From contig NZ_FNPH01000005.1 in NCBI RefSeq assembly GCF_900107255.1, positions 310,001-374,000 of the forward strand: a stretch of DNA of 64,000 bases, read 5' to 3'. The stretch is from Micromonospora pattaloongensis. Lineage in GTDB: Bacteria > Actinomycetota > Actinomycetes > Mycobacteriales > Micromonosporaceae. The position numbers were made by a program, and so were the translations under genes. Under the pieces are notes generated by a model that was given only the letters and a program-made list of their open reading frames with translations, made no database searches and was not told the origin of the DNA. Positions 1 through 10,590 of the stretch are shown here, piece by piece (position 1 is the first letter of the stretch; each line of letters begins with the position of its first letter).

Positions 1-1056
1 GACGGGCTCCGGGAGATCGTCGCCACGTTCGGCGCCGGTGTGCTCGCGCCGGACGGCACGCTGGACCGTCCCGCGCTCGCGGCGGTGGTCTTCGGCGACG
101 ATTCGGCGCGGCGGGCGCTCGAGGCGATCACCCATCCCCGGGTCCGGGCCCGCAGCGCGGAGCTCGTGGCCGCGGCATCGCCCGACGCGATCGTCGTCAA
201 CGACGTGCCGCTGCTGGTCGAGGTGGGGCTCGCCCCCACGTACCACCTGGTCGTGGTCGTGGAGGCCGGTCGGGCGGTCCGGCTGCGTCGGCTGGTGGAG
301 CACCGGGGGATGACCGAGGCACAGGCGTACGCCCGGATCGCGGCGCAGGCCGGCGACGCCCAGCGGCGGGCGGTCGCCGACGTGCTGCTGCGCAACGACG
401 GCAGCCTCGGGCAGCTCGAGGCCGCGGTCGACGCGACGTGGCGCGACCGGCTGCTGCCGTGCGAACGGAACGTGCGCGACCGACGACCGGCCCCCCGGCC
501 CGCCGCGGCGGTCCTCGCGGACCCCGACCCGGGCTGGCCGGAGCAGTTCGCCCGGCTCGCCGCCCGGATCCGGTACGCCGTCGGCGCCGACCGGCGCGTG
601 GAGCACATCGGCTCGACCGCGGTGCCGGGGCTGCCCGCCCGGGACGTGCTCGACGTCCAACTCGGCGTCGCGTCGCTCGACGAGGCCGACGCGCTCGCCG
701 AGACGCTCGCCGCCGCCGGGCTGCCGCCGCGCCCCCGCCGGTGGTTCGATGCGCCGGAGCCGTCCGCGCCGGAGGCGGCCGCGGCGGCCACGCGGCTGCA
801 CGGCAACGCCGACCCCGCCCGCCCGGTCAACCTGCACCTGCGGGTGCTCAACTCGCCCGGCTGGCGGTACGCGCTGCTGCTGCGGGACTACCTGCGGGCC
901 GACCCGGAGGCCCGGGCCGGATATCTGGCGCTCAAGCGGAACCTCGTGGCCGCGACCGGCTCGGCCGAGTCGTACGCGGCGGCCAAGGAGCCGTGGTTCG
1001 ACGAGGTGCACCCGCGGGCCGAACGGTGGGCCGCGGCCACCGGCTGGGGGCGCTGA
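1..1056 (+). CDS. coaE: Dephospho-CoA kinase fused to a GrpB-type domain (5' truncated)
   Basis: The reading frame is open from the first base, so the N-terminus with the Walker A loop lies outside the window. The visible first ~140 residues match the CoaE core and lid: an ITHPRV segment, a VVNDVPLLVEVGLAP segment and a run around VVVVEAGRAVRLRRLVEHRG, followed by a VLLRNDG segment. CoaE phosphorylates dephospho-CoA in the last step of coenzyme A synthesis. From about position 490 the protein continues into a GrpB/UPF0157 domain (VLADPDPGWPEQF, then VEHIGSTAVPGL), a nucleotidyltransferase-fold family of unclear role. CoaE-GrpB fusions are known in actinobacteria. It lies upstream of uvrB on the same strand, separated by ~376 bp. 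Confidence 0.9.
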   Translation, partial: DGLREIVATFGAGVLAPDGTLDRPALAAVVFGDDSARRALEAITHPRVRARSAELVAAASPDAIVVNDVPLLVEVGLAPTYHLVVVVEAGRAVRLRRLVEHRGMTEAQAYARIAAQAGDAQRRAVADVLLRNDGSLGQLEAAVDATWRDRLLPCERNVRDRRPAPRPAAAVLADPDPGWPEQFARLAARIRYAVGADRRVEHIGSTAVPGLPARDVLDVQLGVASLDEADALAETLAAAGLPPRPRRWFDAPEPSAPEAAAAATRLHGNADPARPVNLHLRVLNSPGWRYALLLRDYLRADPEARAGYLALKRNLVAATGSAESYAAAKEPWFDEVHPRAERWAAATGWGR

Positions 1057-1432
1057 GCTGCCGGGGCGTCCCTCCGACCGCGTCTCGGCTCCGCCTGGCT
1101 GCGGCGCGCCCAGCGGCGGGATCGGCCCGAGACGACGTGCAGGTGCCGCGGGGCAGCGCAATCGTGAGGTGGCGCTCGCGGCGGCCGGTCTGCGCTTCCG
1201 CGCGACCGCGTCCGGTGCGCACGCCAGCGAGATGCGGGGCAGCAACCACAGCGTCCGGGTCGATCAGCCGGTGTGGAGGCCCGATCGTTACCCGGCCGGC
1301 CGCCGCGAGCGGCCTACCCGTAGCACGGTAGTCTGGTGATCTTCGGCACACAATGGCTGGATCGAAGCGGATCGCGCACCCTCCGTCGCACGCGCCCCCG
1401 GATTGTCACAGGCCCGGCGTAACTTTGATGGC
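1057..1432. other. Intergenic region coaE-uvrB
   Basis: About 376 bp without a convincing gene; the short frames here lack family resemblance. It should carry the uvrB promoter. A TAGNNT-type -10 (tagtct at 1329-1334) lies about 100 bp before the uvrB start, but no good -35 pairs with it. No LexA-type GAAC-N4-GTTC box was seen. Confidence 0.4.
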
Positions 1433-3538
<2,106 letters not shown>

Positions 3539-3663
3539 CCCGTCGGCCGCTGCCGCACACTCCTCGATCGCCCGGGGCACGCCCGGGAGCCGACCGGCCC
3601 GGCCCATCACGCGCGACCCAAATGCGGTGCGCCGCCGGGCGCGCCGCGCCTACGCTGCGGGCC

Positions 3664-4548
3664 GTGACACCCCGATGGCGGCCGCTGGCCGACGATGATC
3701 TCGGCGCTGTGGCGTCGCTCGCGCTGCGCTGTCTCGCGGTCGACGGTGGGCTGCCGCTGGCCGCGACGGAGCCGTTCCTGGGCCGCCGCTACAGCGGCGA
3801 CGGCGTGCTCGGCCGGGGCGTGCGGGACGCCGGGGGCGAACTGATCGCGGTCGCCGCGCTCCGCGCCCAGCGCGCCGACGGGGTACGCGCGGCCGTGTTG
3901 ACCGGTCTGGTCGACCCGGCGCACCGCGGGCGCGGGCTCGGCTCGGCGCTGCTGAACTGGGGTACGGCGGCGGCGCCCGCAGTGGGGGAGCGCCTGACGG
4001 TGGAGACCGAGACGCTCACGCCGGCGGGGCAGGAGTTCCTGCGCCGGCAGGGGCTGCGGCGGGTCTTCGCGGAGGACGTGCTCCGGTTCGACCTCGCCGG
4101 CACGCCGTTGCCGTCGCACCCGCTGCCCGACGGGATCGCGCTGGTGCCGTGGCGACCGGAGACGGCGGAGCGATTCTTCGCGGTCTACCGGGCGGCGTTC
4201 CGGGAACGGCCGGGGTTCCCCGGTTGGTCGGCGCGGCGGTGGATCGACTGGACCAGCGGTGACGACGGATTCCGGCCGCAATGGTCGCTGCTGGCGACCG
4301 ACCCCGTGGTCCGGGACGTCGGCTTCGTGACGTGCGCGGACGGCTGGATCGTGCAGCTGGGCACGGTCCCCGGGGCGCGGGGCCGCGGGCTCGGCGCGGC
4401 GCTCGCGGCGGCGGCGTTGGCGCGGATGCGCGCGGCGGGCCTGACCGCGGCGCTGCTCGACGTGAACGTCGACAACCCGGCGGGACGGCTCTACGAACGG
4501 CTCGGGTTCACGGTGATCGGGCGGCGCGCGCGGTTCGCCACCGGGTAG
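3664..4548 (+). CDS. Tandem GNAT-family N-acetyltransferase
   Basis: The 294-residue protein has two GNAT folds in tandem, each with an acetyl-CoA pyrophosphate-binding loop: HRGRGLGSALL at about residues 95-105 and ARGRGLGAALA at about 237-247. The second domain ends with the usual NPAGRLYERLGF segment. Tandem GNATs in actinobacteria include mycothiol synthase MshD, but similarity outside the loops is not strong enough to call that, so the substrate is unknown. The start is the GTG at 3664; the frame stays open far upstream through uvrB, but that part is only an uvrB shadow. It converges with the glycosyltransferase gene, whose end is 7 bp away. Confidence 0.8.
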   Translation: MTPRWRPLADDDLGAVASLALRCLAVDGGLPLAATEPFLGRRYSGDGVLGRGVRDAGGELIAVAALRAQRADGVRAAVLTGLVDPAHRGRGLGSALLNWGTAAAPAVGERLTVETETLTPAGQEFLRRQGLRRVFAEDVLRFDLAGTPLPSHPLPDGIALVPWRPETAERFFAVYRAAFRERPGFPGWSARRWIDWTSGDDGFRPQWSLLATDPVVRDVGFVTCADGWIVQLGTVPGARGRGLGAALAAAALARMRAAGLTAALLDVNVDNPAGRLYERLGFTVIGRRARFATG

Positions 4549-4555
4549 TCGCGGT

Positions 4556-5806
4556 TCAGCCGGCGAGCCGTTCGACCGCCCGGACCACCGCGCCCGCGCC
4601 GTCCTCGGTCGCGAGGCGGTCGGCGAGCGCGCGGGCCCGTCGCGCGAAGACGGGTTGCGTCACGGCGGCGCGGATGGCGGCGGCGAGGGACTCCACGGTG
4701 AGCCGCCGGGCGGGGATGGCCCGCGGCGCGACGCCGAGCGCGACGAGCCGCCCGGCCCAGAACGGTTGATCGGCGAGCATCGGCACCGGCACCGCGGGCA
4801 CGCCGGCGCGGAGCCCGGCGGCGCTCGTCCCACTGCCGGCGTGGTGGACCACGGCGGTGACCCGCGGGAAGAGCCAGTCGTGTGGGACATCGCCGATCGT
4901 GATGATGTCGGGTCCGGCCCTCCCCGCGGAGAGCCCGGCCCAGCCGGACTGCACCACGCCGCGTACGCCGGCCCGGCGCAGCGCCGGCACGACCAGCTCG
5001 CTGAGCCGCTCGCCGTCGCCGGCCATGCTGCCGAAGCCGACGAAGACCGGCGGCGGCCCGTCGGCGAGGAAGTCGACGAGCGCTGCCGGCGGCCGCCATC
5101 CGGGCACGGGCGCGGGCCACCAGTAGCCGGCGACCTCCAGCCCCGGGCGCCAGTCGGGCGGACGGGGCAGCACCGCGGGGCTGAATCCGTGCAGGATCGG
5201 ATATCGGGCGGCTTCGGCGCGCCGTTCGAGCGCGCCGAGCGGGATCGGGGGCAGTCGCAGCCGGGCGCGTAGCCGACGGGACGCCCCGGCGTACACGGCG
5301 CGGGCGACGACGCGGGCGAGCCGGCCGACGAGGCGGTTGCCCACCCGGCCGAGCGGCCACGGCGCCAGCACCGAGGGGAAGGCGGCGGTGGGGTGCACCG
5401 GTTGCAGGAACAGCCCCATGCTGGGGATGCCGTGGTGTTCCGCGACCGAGTAGCCCAGCGGCGCGGTGCTGGTGGCGAGCAGCAGCGCCTCGGTGTCGGA
5501 TTCGGCGGCGGCGGCGATGTGATCGCCCAGCCCGTCGATCATGCGGTGGCCGAGCCGGACGAAGTGCGTCAGCCCGTGCGGCGTGCCCCCGGCGCGGTGC
5601 AGCCGCAGCCCGGCGGAGGTCGCCTGCAGCGCGCGCAGATCGCCGGGGACCGGCCGGAACCGCAGCCCGGCGCCGGTGACCATCGGCTCGAATTCGGGAT
5701 CCGCGGCCAACGTCACGTCATGGCCGGCGGCGCGCAGCCGGGCACCGACCCCCGTGTACGGCCCGACGTCGCCACGCGACCCGGCCGTGACGATCAGCAG
5801 CCGCAT
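4556..5806 (-). CDS. MGT-type (GT1 family) glycosyltransferase
   Basis: The 416-residue product is a GT-B fold glycosyltransferase of the UDP-glucosyl/sterol or macrolide transferase type. The N-terminus (RLLIVTAGSRGDVGPYTGVG) is the acceptor-domain strand and glycine-rich loop. The C-terminal half carries the nucleotide-sugar signature VVHHAGSGTSAAGLRAGVP followed by PMLADQPFWAGRL, which in this family binds the sugar-nucleotide diphosphate and uracil. Such enzymes decorate polyketides, sterols or glycolipids. No biosynthetic cluster surrounds it, so the acceptor cannot be predicted. Confidence 0.88.
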   Translation of the reverse strand: MRLLIVTAGSRGDVGPYTGVGARLRAAGHDVTLAADPEFEPMVTGAGLRFRPVPGDLRALQATSAGLRLHRAGGTPHGLTHFVRLGHRMIDGLGDHIAAAAESDTEALLLATSTAPLGYSVAEHHGIPSMGLFLQPVHPTAAFPSVLAPWPLGRVGNRLVGRLARVVARAVYAGASRRLRARLRLPPIPLGALERRAEAARYPILHGFSPAVLPRPPDWRPGLEVAGYWWPAPVPGWRPPAALVDFLADGPPPVFVGFGSMAGDGERLSELVVPALRRAGVRGVVQSGWAGLSAGRAGPDIITIGDVPHDWLFPRVTAVVHHAGSGTSAAGLRAGVPAVPVPMLADQPFWAGRLVALGVAPRAIPARRLTVESLAAAIRAAVTQPVFARRARALADRLATEDGAGAVVRAVERLAG

Positions 5807-5917
5807 GCCGCGACGCTACCGCGCGCGGGCCGCGTTCCGTCGATCGTGTACGGGACCGAGCCGCATGGCAGGGACTCGCGCGCCGCGGCCGCGGCGGGCG
5901 TCGATCGGTGGCGGACG

Positions 5918-6220
5918 CTAGGGGCGGTCGGGGGTGACGTCGGTGAAGTGCTCGACGCGGGGCGGACCGGCGAAGTACGGGCCGATGAGCGACCGCCAGG
6001 TGGTGAAGCGCTCGGTGGCCCGGAAGTTCTCCTCGTGGGCGGCGACCGAGTCCCACTCGACGAGCAGCACGAAGCGCGACGGCGACTCGATGCCGCGGGT
6101 CATCCGCACCGAGCGGCAACCGGGCGTGCCGGCGAGCACCGCGTGCCCCTTGGCGTACGCCGCGGCGAAATCATCTTCCTGACCGGCGACCACGTCGATC
6201 AGCGCAACCTCCAACACCAT
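5918..6220 (-). CDS. Antibiotic biosynthesis monooxygenase (ABM) domain protein
   Basis: A 100-residue ABM/dimeric alpha-beta barrel protein: it opens MVLEVALIDVVAGQEDDF and has the central FVLLVEWDSVAAHEENF segment and a late FTTWRSLIGPYF stretch. Members range from quinone-forming oxygenases to heme-degrading or purely structural proteins; the catalytic role here is not predictable. The ATG at 6220 fits the family length. A much longer open frame runs upstream on this strand but is a shadow of terC and the leader. Confidence 0.78.
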   Translation of the reverse strand: MVLEVALIDVVAGQEDDFAAAYAKGHAVLAGTPGCRSVRMTRGIESPSRFVLLVEWDSVAAHEENFRATERFTTWRSLIGPYFAGPPRVEHFTDVTPDRP

Positions 6221-6389
6221 GACGGCAGCGTCGCACGCCGCTCGGGCTCGGGACTGCGCGGGGTGGAGGCGCCACGCCGCGACCCCTTCAGCCCAGCCTC
6301 CTAGGACGCGCTTCGGAGTGTGCCATGGCACAAAGATCAGGCGGGGGGTCGCGGTCGCCCGGCCCGCGGGGCTGAGGGACAATGACGGA

Positions 6390-6529
6390 TGTAGGAGGGG
6401 AGTATTCCCTCGCGACTGCGTCGTCAACACGGTCGTCGGCCGGCTCGCCGGGCCCGACCCGGCGCCGTCGGTCACCGCGACGGGCCCGTCCTGACGGGCC
6501 GGCCACGGTGGCGGAAGAGACCTCCGACA
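6390..6529 (+). promoter_or_regulatory. yybP-ykoY (manganese) riboswitch upstream of terC
   Basis: The ~390-bp leader of the TerC gene contains GGGGAGTA at 6397-6404 and a GAAGAGACC block at 6514-6522. These match the two conserved loop sequences I recall for yybP-ykoY Mn2+ riboswitches. The closing P1 helix is formed by 6390-6398 pairing with 6521-6529, nine base pairs with one mismatch. The intervening GC-rich segment can form the internal hairpins. TerC proteins are among the commonest genes controlled by this class. The call is by eye; exact ends are approximate. Confidence 0.75.
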
Positions 6530-6613
6530 GCCACAACATCGCACATCCTCGCCAAGGCTCGTCCACGTCGGACGCGCCCGGCTGATGGTGTCCCGTGTCT
6601 GCCGGAGGTTGAG

Positions 6614-7618
6614 TTGGGCGTTTCCCCCTGGGTCTGGCTCGTGACGTTGGTCGCGCTGATCGCCGTCCTCGCCGCCGACCTGTTGATCATCGGTCGGCGA
6701 CCCCACGAGCCGAGCATCCGCGAATCGAGCCTCTGGGTCGCGTTCTACGTCGGGCTGGCGCTGCTCTTCGGCGCCGGAATCTGGGTCACCTGGGGAGGGG
6801 TGCACGCCGCCGAGTTCTACACCGGCTGGCTGACCGAGTACAGCCTCTCGGTCGACAACCTCTTCGTCTTTGTGATCATCATGGCGCGCTTCGCGGTGCC
6901 CCGCGCCTACCAGCAGAAGGTGCTGCTCATCGGCATCGTGTTGGCGCTGGTCATGCGCGGTGGCTTCATCGCCGCCGGCGCCGCGCTCATCTCGCAGTTC
7001 TCGTGGGTGTTCTACATCTTCGGCGCGTTCCTGGTCTACACCGCGATCAACTTCCTGCGGCAGGGCGAGCCGGACGAGGACGAGTTCTCGGAGAACCTGC
7101 TGATCCGGTGGAGCCGGCGGGCGCTGCCGCTGACGCAGAGCTACGACGGCGCCCGGATGACGGTCACCGACCCGGCCACCGGGCGGCGGCTCTTCACCCC
7201 GATGCTCATCGTGATGATCGCGATCGGCACCACCGACCTGATCTTCGCGCTCGACTCGATCCCCGCGATCTTCGGCATCACCCAGGAGCCGTACCTGGTC
7301 TTCACCGCCAACGTCTTCGCGCTGATGGGTCTCCGGCAGCTCTACTTCCTGCTCGGCGGCCTGCTGGACCGGCTGGTCTACCTCAACATCGGTCTCGCCG
7401 CGGTGCTCGGTTTCATCGGCGTCAAGCTGGTGCTCGAAGCCCTCGCTGGCAACAACGTGCCGTTCATCAACGGCGGTCAGCCGATCCCCTGGGCGCCGCA
7501 CGTGCCGATCGGACTCTCCCTCGCCGTCATCATCGGCGCGCTCGGCATCGCCACGATCGCGAGCCTGATCAAGTCGAGCCGGGACAAGAAGCGCGCCCTG
7601 GTCGACGCCGTCGGCTGA
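6614..7618 (+). CDS. TerC-family integral membrane protein, probable metal (Mn2+) exporter
   Basis: A 334-residue polytopic protein with about nine membrane helices. It carries the TerC signatures: an acidic ESSLWVAFYVGLALLFG region, the SVDNLFVFVIIM helix and TTDLIFALDSIPAIFGIT. TerC proteins (such as Alx, MeeF/MeeY) are linked to manganese efflux and metalation of exported proteins; older annotations say tellurium resistance. The start is the TTG at 6614 with GGAGG at 6604-6608. The yybP-ykoY element just upstream argues strongly for a manganese role. It converges with the NlpC/P60 gene. Confidence 0.93.
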   Translation: MGVSPWVWLVTLVALIAVLAADLLIIGRRPHEPSIRESSLWVAFYVGLALLFGAGIWVTWGGVHAAEFYTGWLTEYSLSVDNLFVFVIIMARFAVPRAYQQKVLLIGIVLALVMRGGFIAAGAALISQFSWVFYIFGAFLVYTAINFLRQGEPDEDEFSENLLIRWSRRALPLTQSYDGARMTVTDPATGRRLFTPMLIVMIAIGTTDLIFALDSIPAIFGITQEPYLVFTANVFALMGLRQLYFLLGGLLDRLVYLNIGLAAVLGFIGVKLVLEALAGNNVPFINGGQPIPWAPHVPIGLSLAVIIGALGIATIASLIKSSRDKKRALVDAVG

Positions 7619-7628
7619 CCGCACCGCC

Positions 7629-7654
7629 CGATGCCCCCGCCGGCGCGGGCATCG
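7629..7654. terminator. Possible hairpin terminator after terC
   Basis: An 8-bp perfect stem (cgatgccc at 7629-7636 with gggcatcg at 7647-7654) and a 10-nt loop, 10 bp after the terC stop and between convergent genes. There is no T-run. Confidence 0.4.
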
Positions 7655-7706
7655 CGGGCGGGCGGCGGTCCCCGCATCGGTCCGCCCGGTGGGGGCGCCG
7701 ACGCGG

Positions 7707-8627
7707 TCAGACGCGGTGCGCGCCGACCAGCGTGGCCGTCCGTTCGTCCGGGAGCTCCTCCTCCAGCACCCGCCGCTTGGTGTAGCAGGCATGCAGCATC
7801 CGCCGCCCCTGCGAATCGGGGCGGGCGGTGACGATGCCGATGTGGTGGATGTTCCTCCCGGGGCGGGCGAAGAAGTAAAGGTCGCCTGGGGCCTCGTCGC
7901 CCAGCGCCAGCGGCGTCGTCGCCCGCGCCTGGTCGTCGGCGTCCCGCGGCAACTGCACCCCGAAGCGGCGCCAGGCCAGGTGCACCAGTCCGGAGCAGTC
8001 GATGCCGTACGCCGAGACGCCGCCCCAGACGTAGCACACGTCGCGCAGCCGGGACGCGACCGCGAGGACCTCCTCGGCGGTCGGCCGGGTCTGCGGAACG
8101 GGCACCAGGTCGCCGGCGGGCGCCCACAGCGGCTCGGCGTGGCCGGGCACCCGGACCGGTCGCCACTGCTGGCGCGGCGGACCGTACGGGGCGAGCCGGG
8201 TGCCGAGGATGACGCCGGGGATCACCACCTCGCCGCCGGGCGCGGCCCGCAGCGCGGTGACCGTCGCGTCCACCACCAGGCTGGGCGGCGTGTCGTCGGC
8301 CGCGAGCGGCGCGGGTGCGAGCTGCGCCGCGAGCACCCAGCCCGGGTAGCCGCGCGGATCCAGCTTCGCGGCCGGCTGTTCCACGGCGATGGTCCGCGCC
8401 CACCCGTCGGGGCGCAGCTCCTCGATCAGCACCCGCTCCCCGAGCAGGAGCTGGCTGAGCACCGCGTCGCCGACCTGCTGGTCGGCGTCCATCCCGGAGA
8501 TCCAGGCGGACAGGTCGGTCAGCGGCGCGAGCGCCGGCGCGTCGATCGGGCGGACGGCCTCGGGGCGCGCCCACAGGGTCGCCACCGCGACCCGGACGAG
8601 GGCCTCCCGGCCCGGCTGGAGAGTCAC
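7707..8627 (-). CDS. NlpC/P60 (C40) peptidase, probable gamma-D-Glu-diamino acid endopeptidase
   Basis: A 306-residue protein. The N-terminal ~190 residues look like the SH3-like domains of YkfC/dipeptidyl-peptidase VI type enzymes (GERVLIEELRPDGWARTI, then LDPRGYPGWV). The C-terminal NlpC/P60 domain has the catalytic cysteine in GIDCSGLVHLAWRRFG (about Cys211) and the histidine in IHHIGIV. No signal peptide is visible, which favours a cytoplasmic recycling role over wall remodelling. The start is the GTG at 8627. The adjacent upstream gene is a dipeptide epimerase: such enzymes release L-Ala-D-Glu from murein peptides and the epimerase converts it to L-Ala-L-Glu. Confidence 0.88.
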   Translation of the reverse strand: MTLQPGREALVRVAVATLWARPEAVRPIDAPALAPLTDLSAWISGMDADQQVGDAVLSQLLLGERVLIEELRPDGWARTIAVEQPAAKLDPRGYPGWVLAAQLAPAPLAADDTPPSLVVDATVTALRAAPGGEVVIPGVILGTRLAPYGPPRQQWRPVRVPGHAEPLWAPAGDLVPVPQTRPTAEEVLAVASRLRDVCYVWGGVSAYGIDCSGLVHLAWRRFGVQLPRDADDQARATTPLALGDEAPGDLYFFARPGRNIHHIGIVTARPDSQGRRMLHACYTKRRVLEEELPDERTATLVGAHRV

Positions 8628-8672
8628 CCTGCACCCCTCTATCTGTCGGTTCTGCGGAAACCATCGACCCCG

Positions 8673-9746
8673 TCAGCCCAACCCCGTCACGCCCAGTCCC
8701 GGCGCCTCGGGAAGCACCACGTCCGCGCCGTCGTACCGCAGACCGCCCCGGACCGGCGACGACGCCTGCCACCAGGCGGCGTCGAGGTCGCTGACGGCCG
8801 TGGTGCCGTACGCGGCGACCAGGCTGGCGGCCGCCCCCACGCCGATCTGCGTCTCCATCATCGACCCGACGAGCGTGCCCATGTCGTGCGCCTCGGCGAG
8901 CCCGAGCAGCGTGCGTGCCGGTGTCAGGCCCCCGCACTTGGCGAGCTTCACGTTCACCATGTCCGCGGCGCGGCGCCGGATCACCTCGACCAGGTCGCGC
9001 GTGGCGAAGACCGCCTCGTCGGCGAGGATCGGCACCTCGACCCGGTCGCTGACCCAGGCCAGCCCGTCGAGGTCCCAGCGCGGCACCGGCTGCTCGACCA
9101 GCTCGACGTCGAGCTCCGCGTCCTCGATCCCGCGGATCACCCGGACGGCCTCGCGCGGCGTCCACCCCTGGTTGGCGTCGAGCCGGATCCGGGGGCCGGG
9201 CCCGACGGCGTCGCGCACGGCGCGCACCCGGGCCAGGTCGCCGGCGGCGTCCGTACCCACCTTGACCTTCAGGATCGTGAACCCGGCGCCGACGCGTTGC
9301 CGCGCCGTCGCGCCCAGCGCGTCGGCGTCGCCCGCGGAGAGCGTGATGTCGGTCGGCACCCGCAGCGCCGTGCCGCCGAGCAGCCGGACCAGGGGTACGC
9401 CGAGCCGGCGCGCGGCGAGGTCGTGCAGGGCGACGTCGACGGCGGCCTTCGCGGCCTCGTTGCCGGCCACCGCGCGGCGCACCTCGCGGCACCGGGTGAC
9501 CAGATCGTCGGGGTCGCGGCCGGTCATCAGCGGGGCGAGGAGTTCGCGGACGCAGGCGTCGGAGCCGTCCACCGATGCGCCGGTCACCTGCCACACCTGG
9601 GGTGCCTCGCCGAACCCGGAGCACCCGTCGCTGTCGACGACCTCCACGACGAGGGTTTCGACGGTGGTGGTCCGACGCAGGGCGGTGACGAACGGGGTGT
9701 GCAGGGCGGCGCTGAGCCGATGGGTGCGTACCGCCGCAATCGACAT
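8673..9746 (-). CDS. Enolase-superfamily dipeptide epimerase (L-Ala-D/L-Glu type)
   Basis: A 357-residue enolase-superfamily protein of the muconate-lactonizing subgroup. Visible catalytic elements are the KxK base in ILKVKVG, the metal ligand aspartate in RLDANQGW, the DEAVFATRDL segment and the second-side lysine in VNVKLAKCGG. The closest functional match by context is L-Ala-D/L-Glu epimerase, which works with an NlpC/P60 peptidase in murein peptide salvage; that peptidase gene starts 45 bp downstream. The start is the ATG at 9746 (MSIAAVRTHRL), giving the usual family length; the frame is open further upstream. Confidence 0.87.
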   Translation of the reverse strand: MSIAAVRTHRLSAALHTPFVTALRRTTTVETLVVEVVDSDGCSGFGEAPQVWQVTGASVDGSDACVRELLAPLMTGRDPDDLVTRCREVRRAVAGNEAAKAAVDVALHDLAARRLGVPLVRLLGGTALRVPTDITLSAGDADALGATARQRVGAGFTILKVKVGTDAAGDLARVRAVRDAVGPGPRIRLDANQGWTPREAVRVIRGIEDAELDVELVEQPVPRWDLDGLAWVSDRVEVPILADEAVFATRDLVEVIRRRAADMVNVKLAKCGGLTPARTLLGLAEAHDMGTLVGSMMETQIGVGAAASLVAAYGTTAVSDLDAAWWQASSPVRGGLRYDGADVVLPEAPGLGVTGLG

Positions 9747-9792
9747 GTACGGCACCCTATCCCCGAATAGATCGTCGTATCGGGGAGGGCGG

Positions 9793-10590
9793 ATGTCACG
9801 TCCGGGTGGGATTCTGGTGGGCGCGCCGAACAGCCGGGATCTGGGTGGATTGACCGGCGCCGGTGGGCGGCCGGTGCGGTCCGGCATGTTGATCCGCAGC
9901 GACGCGCCGGGTCGGCTGGGCGACGCCGACGTCGGGGTGCTGGCCGAGCTCGGCGTGACCTGCGTCGTCGATCTGCGGGACGCCTCCGAGATCTCGGTGG
10001 CGGCGCCGGACCGGCTGGCGGGTCAGCCGCGGGTGGTGCACCTGCCGGTGTCGGAGCGGGAGCATCCGGTCTTCATCTACCTGTCGGCGGTGCTGGCCGG
10101 CCACGATCTCGGCGCGTACGCCGCACTGGCCCGGGAGGGGACGCCGGCGGCGATGGCGGAGATCTACCGCTGGTTCGTCACGGGCGCGCCGGCCCGGGCG
10201 GGGTTCGGCCGGGCCGTGCGGCTCGCGGCCGATCCGGCGAACCTGCCGCTGCTGTTCCACTGCAGCGCCGGCAAGGACCGCACGGGCTGGCTGACGGTGA
10301 TCCTGCTGACCGCGCTCGGCGTGGACGACGCGGCCATCCGGGCGGACTACCTGCGCAGCAACCAGTTGGGCGCCGGGACGCGGGAGGCGATCCTGCGGGC
10401 GATGCGCCGCCGGCATCCGGAGTTGGACGAGGACGCGGTGCGCCCGGTGCTGGAGGTGCGCGAGGAGTACCTGGACGCGGCCTACGCGGAGGTGGCGCGG
10501 GTGTACGGGTCGTTCGACGGCTACCTGCGCGACGGGCTCGGTCTCGACGAGGCCACGCTCACGGCGCTGCGGGGGCACCTGTTGGGGTGA
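9793..10590 (+). CDS. Tyrosine-protein phosphatase (DSP/Y_phosphatase3 type)
   Basis: A 265-residue phosphatase. The P-loop HCSAGKDRTG (residues 156-165) supplies the nucleophilic cysteine and arginine. The N-terminal SRDLGGL and GMLIRSDAPG elements are typical of the MptpB/IphP-like family, which dephosphorylates protein phosphotyrosine and sometimes phosphoinositides. The start is ATG 9793 after a purine-rich GGGGAGGGCGG. It diverges from the epimerase gene with only 46 bp between them. Its 3' end overlaps the convergent beta-lactamase-like gene by 32 bp. Confidence 0.88.
   Translation: MSRPGGILVGAPNSRDLGGLTGAGGRPVRSGMLIRSDAPGRLGDADVGVLAELGVTCVVDLRDASEISVAAPDRLAGQPRVVHLPVSEREHPVFIYLSAVLAGHDLGAYAALAREGTPAAMAEIYRWFVTGAPARAGFGRAVRLAADPANLPLLFHCSAGKDRTGWLTVILLTALGVDDAAIRADYLRSNQLGAGTREAILRAMRRRHPELDEDAVRPVLEVREEYLDAAYAEVARVYGSFDGYLRDGLGLDEATLTALRGHLLG

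Noticed and set aside
438-1331. Forward open frames overlapping the coaE fusion
   Set aside because: Arg/Ala/Pro-rich shadow of coaE with no recognisable domain.
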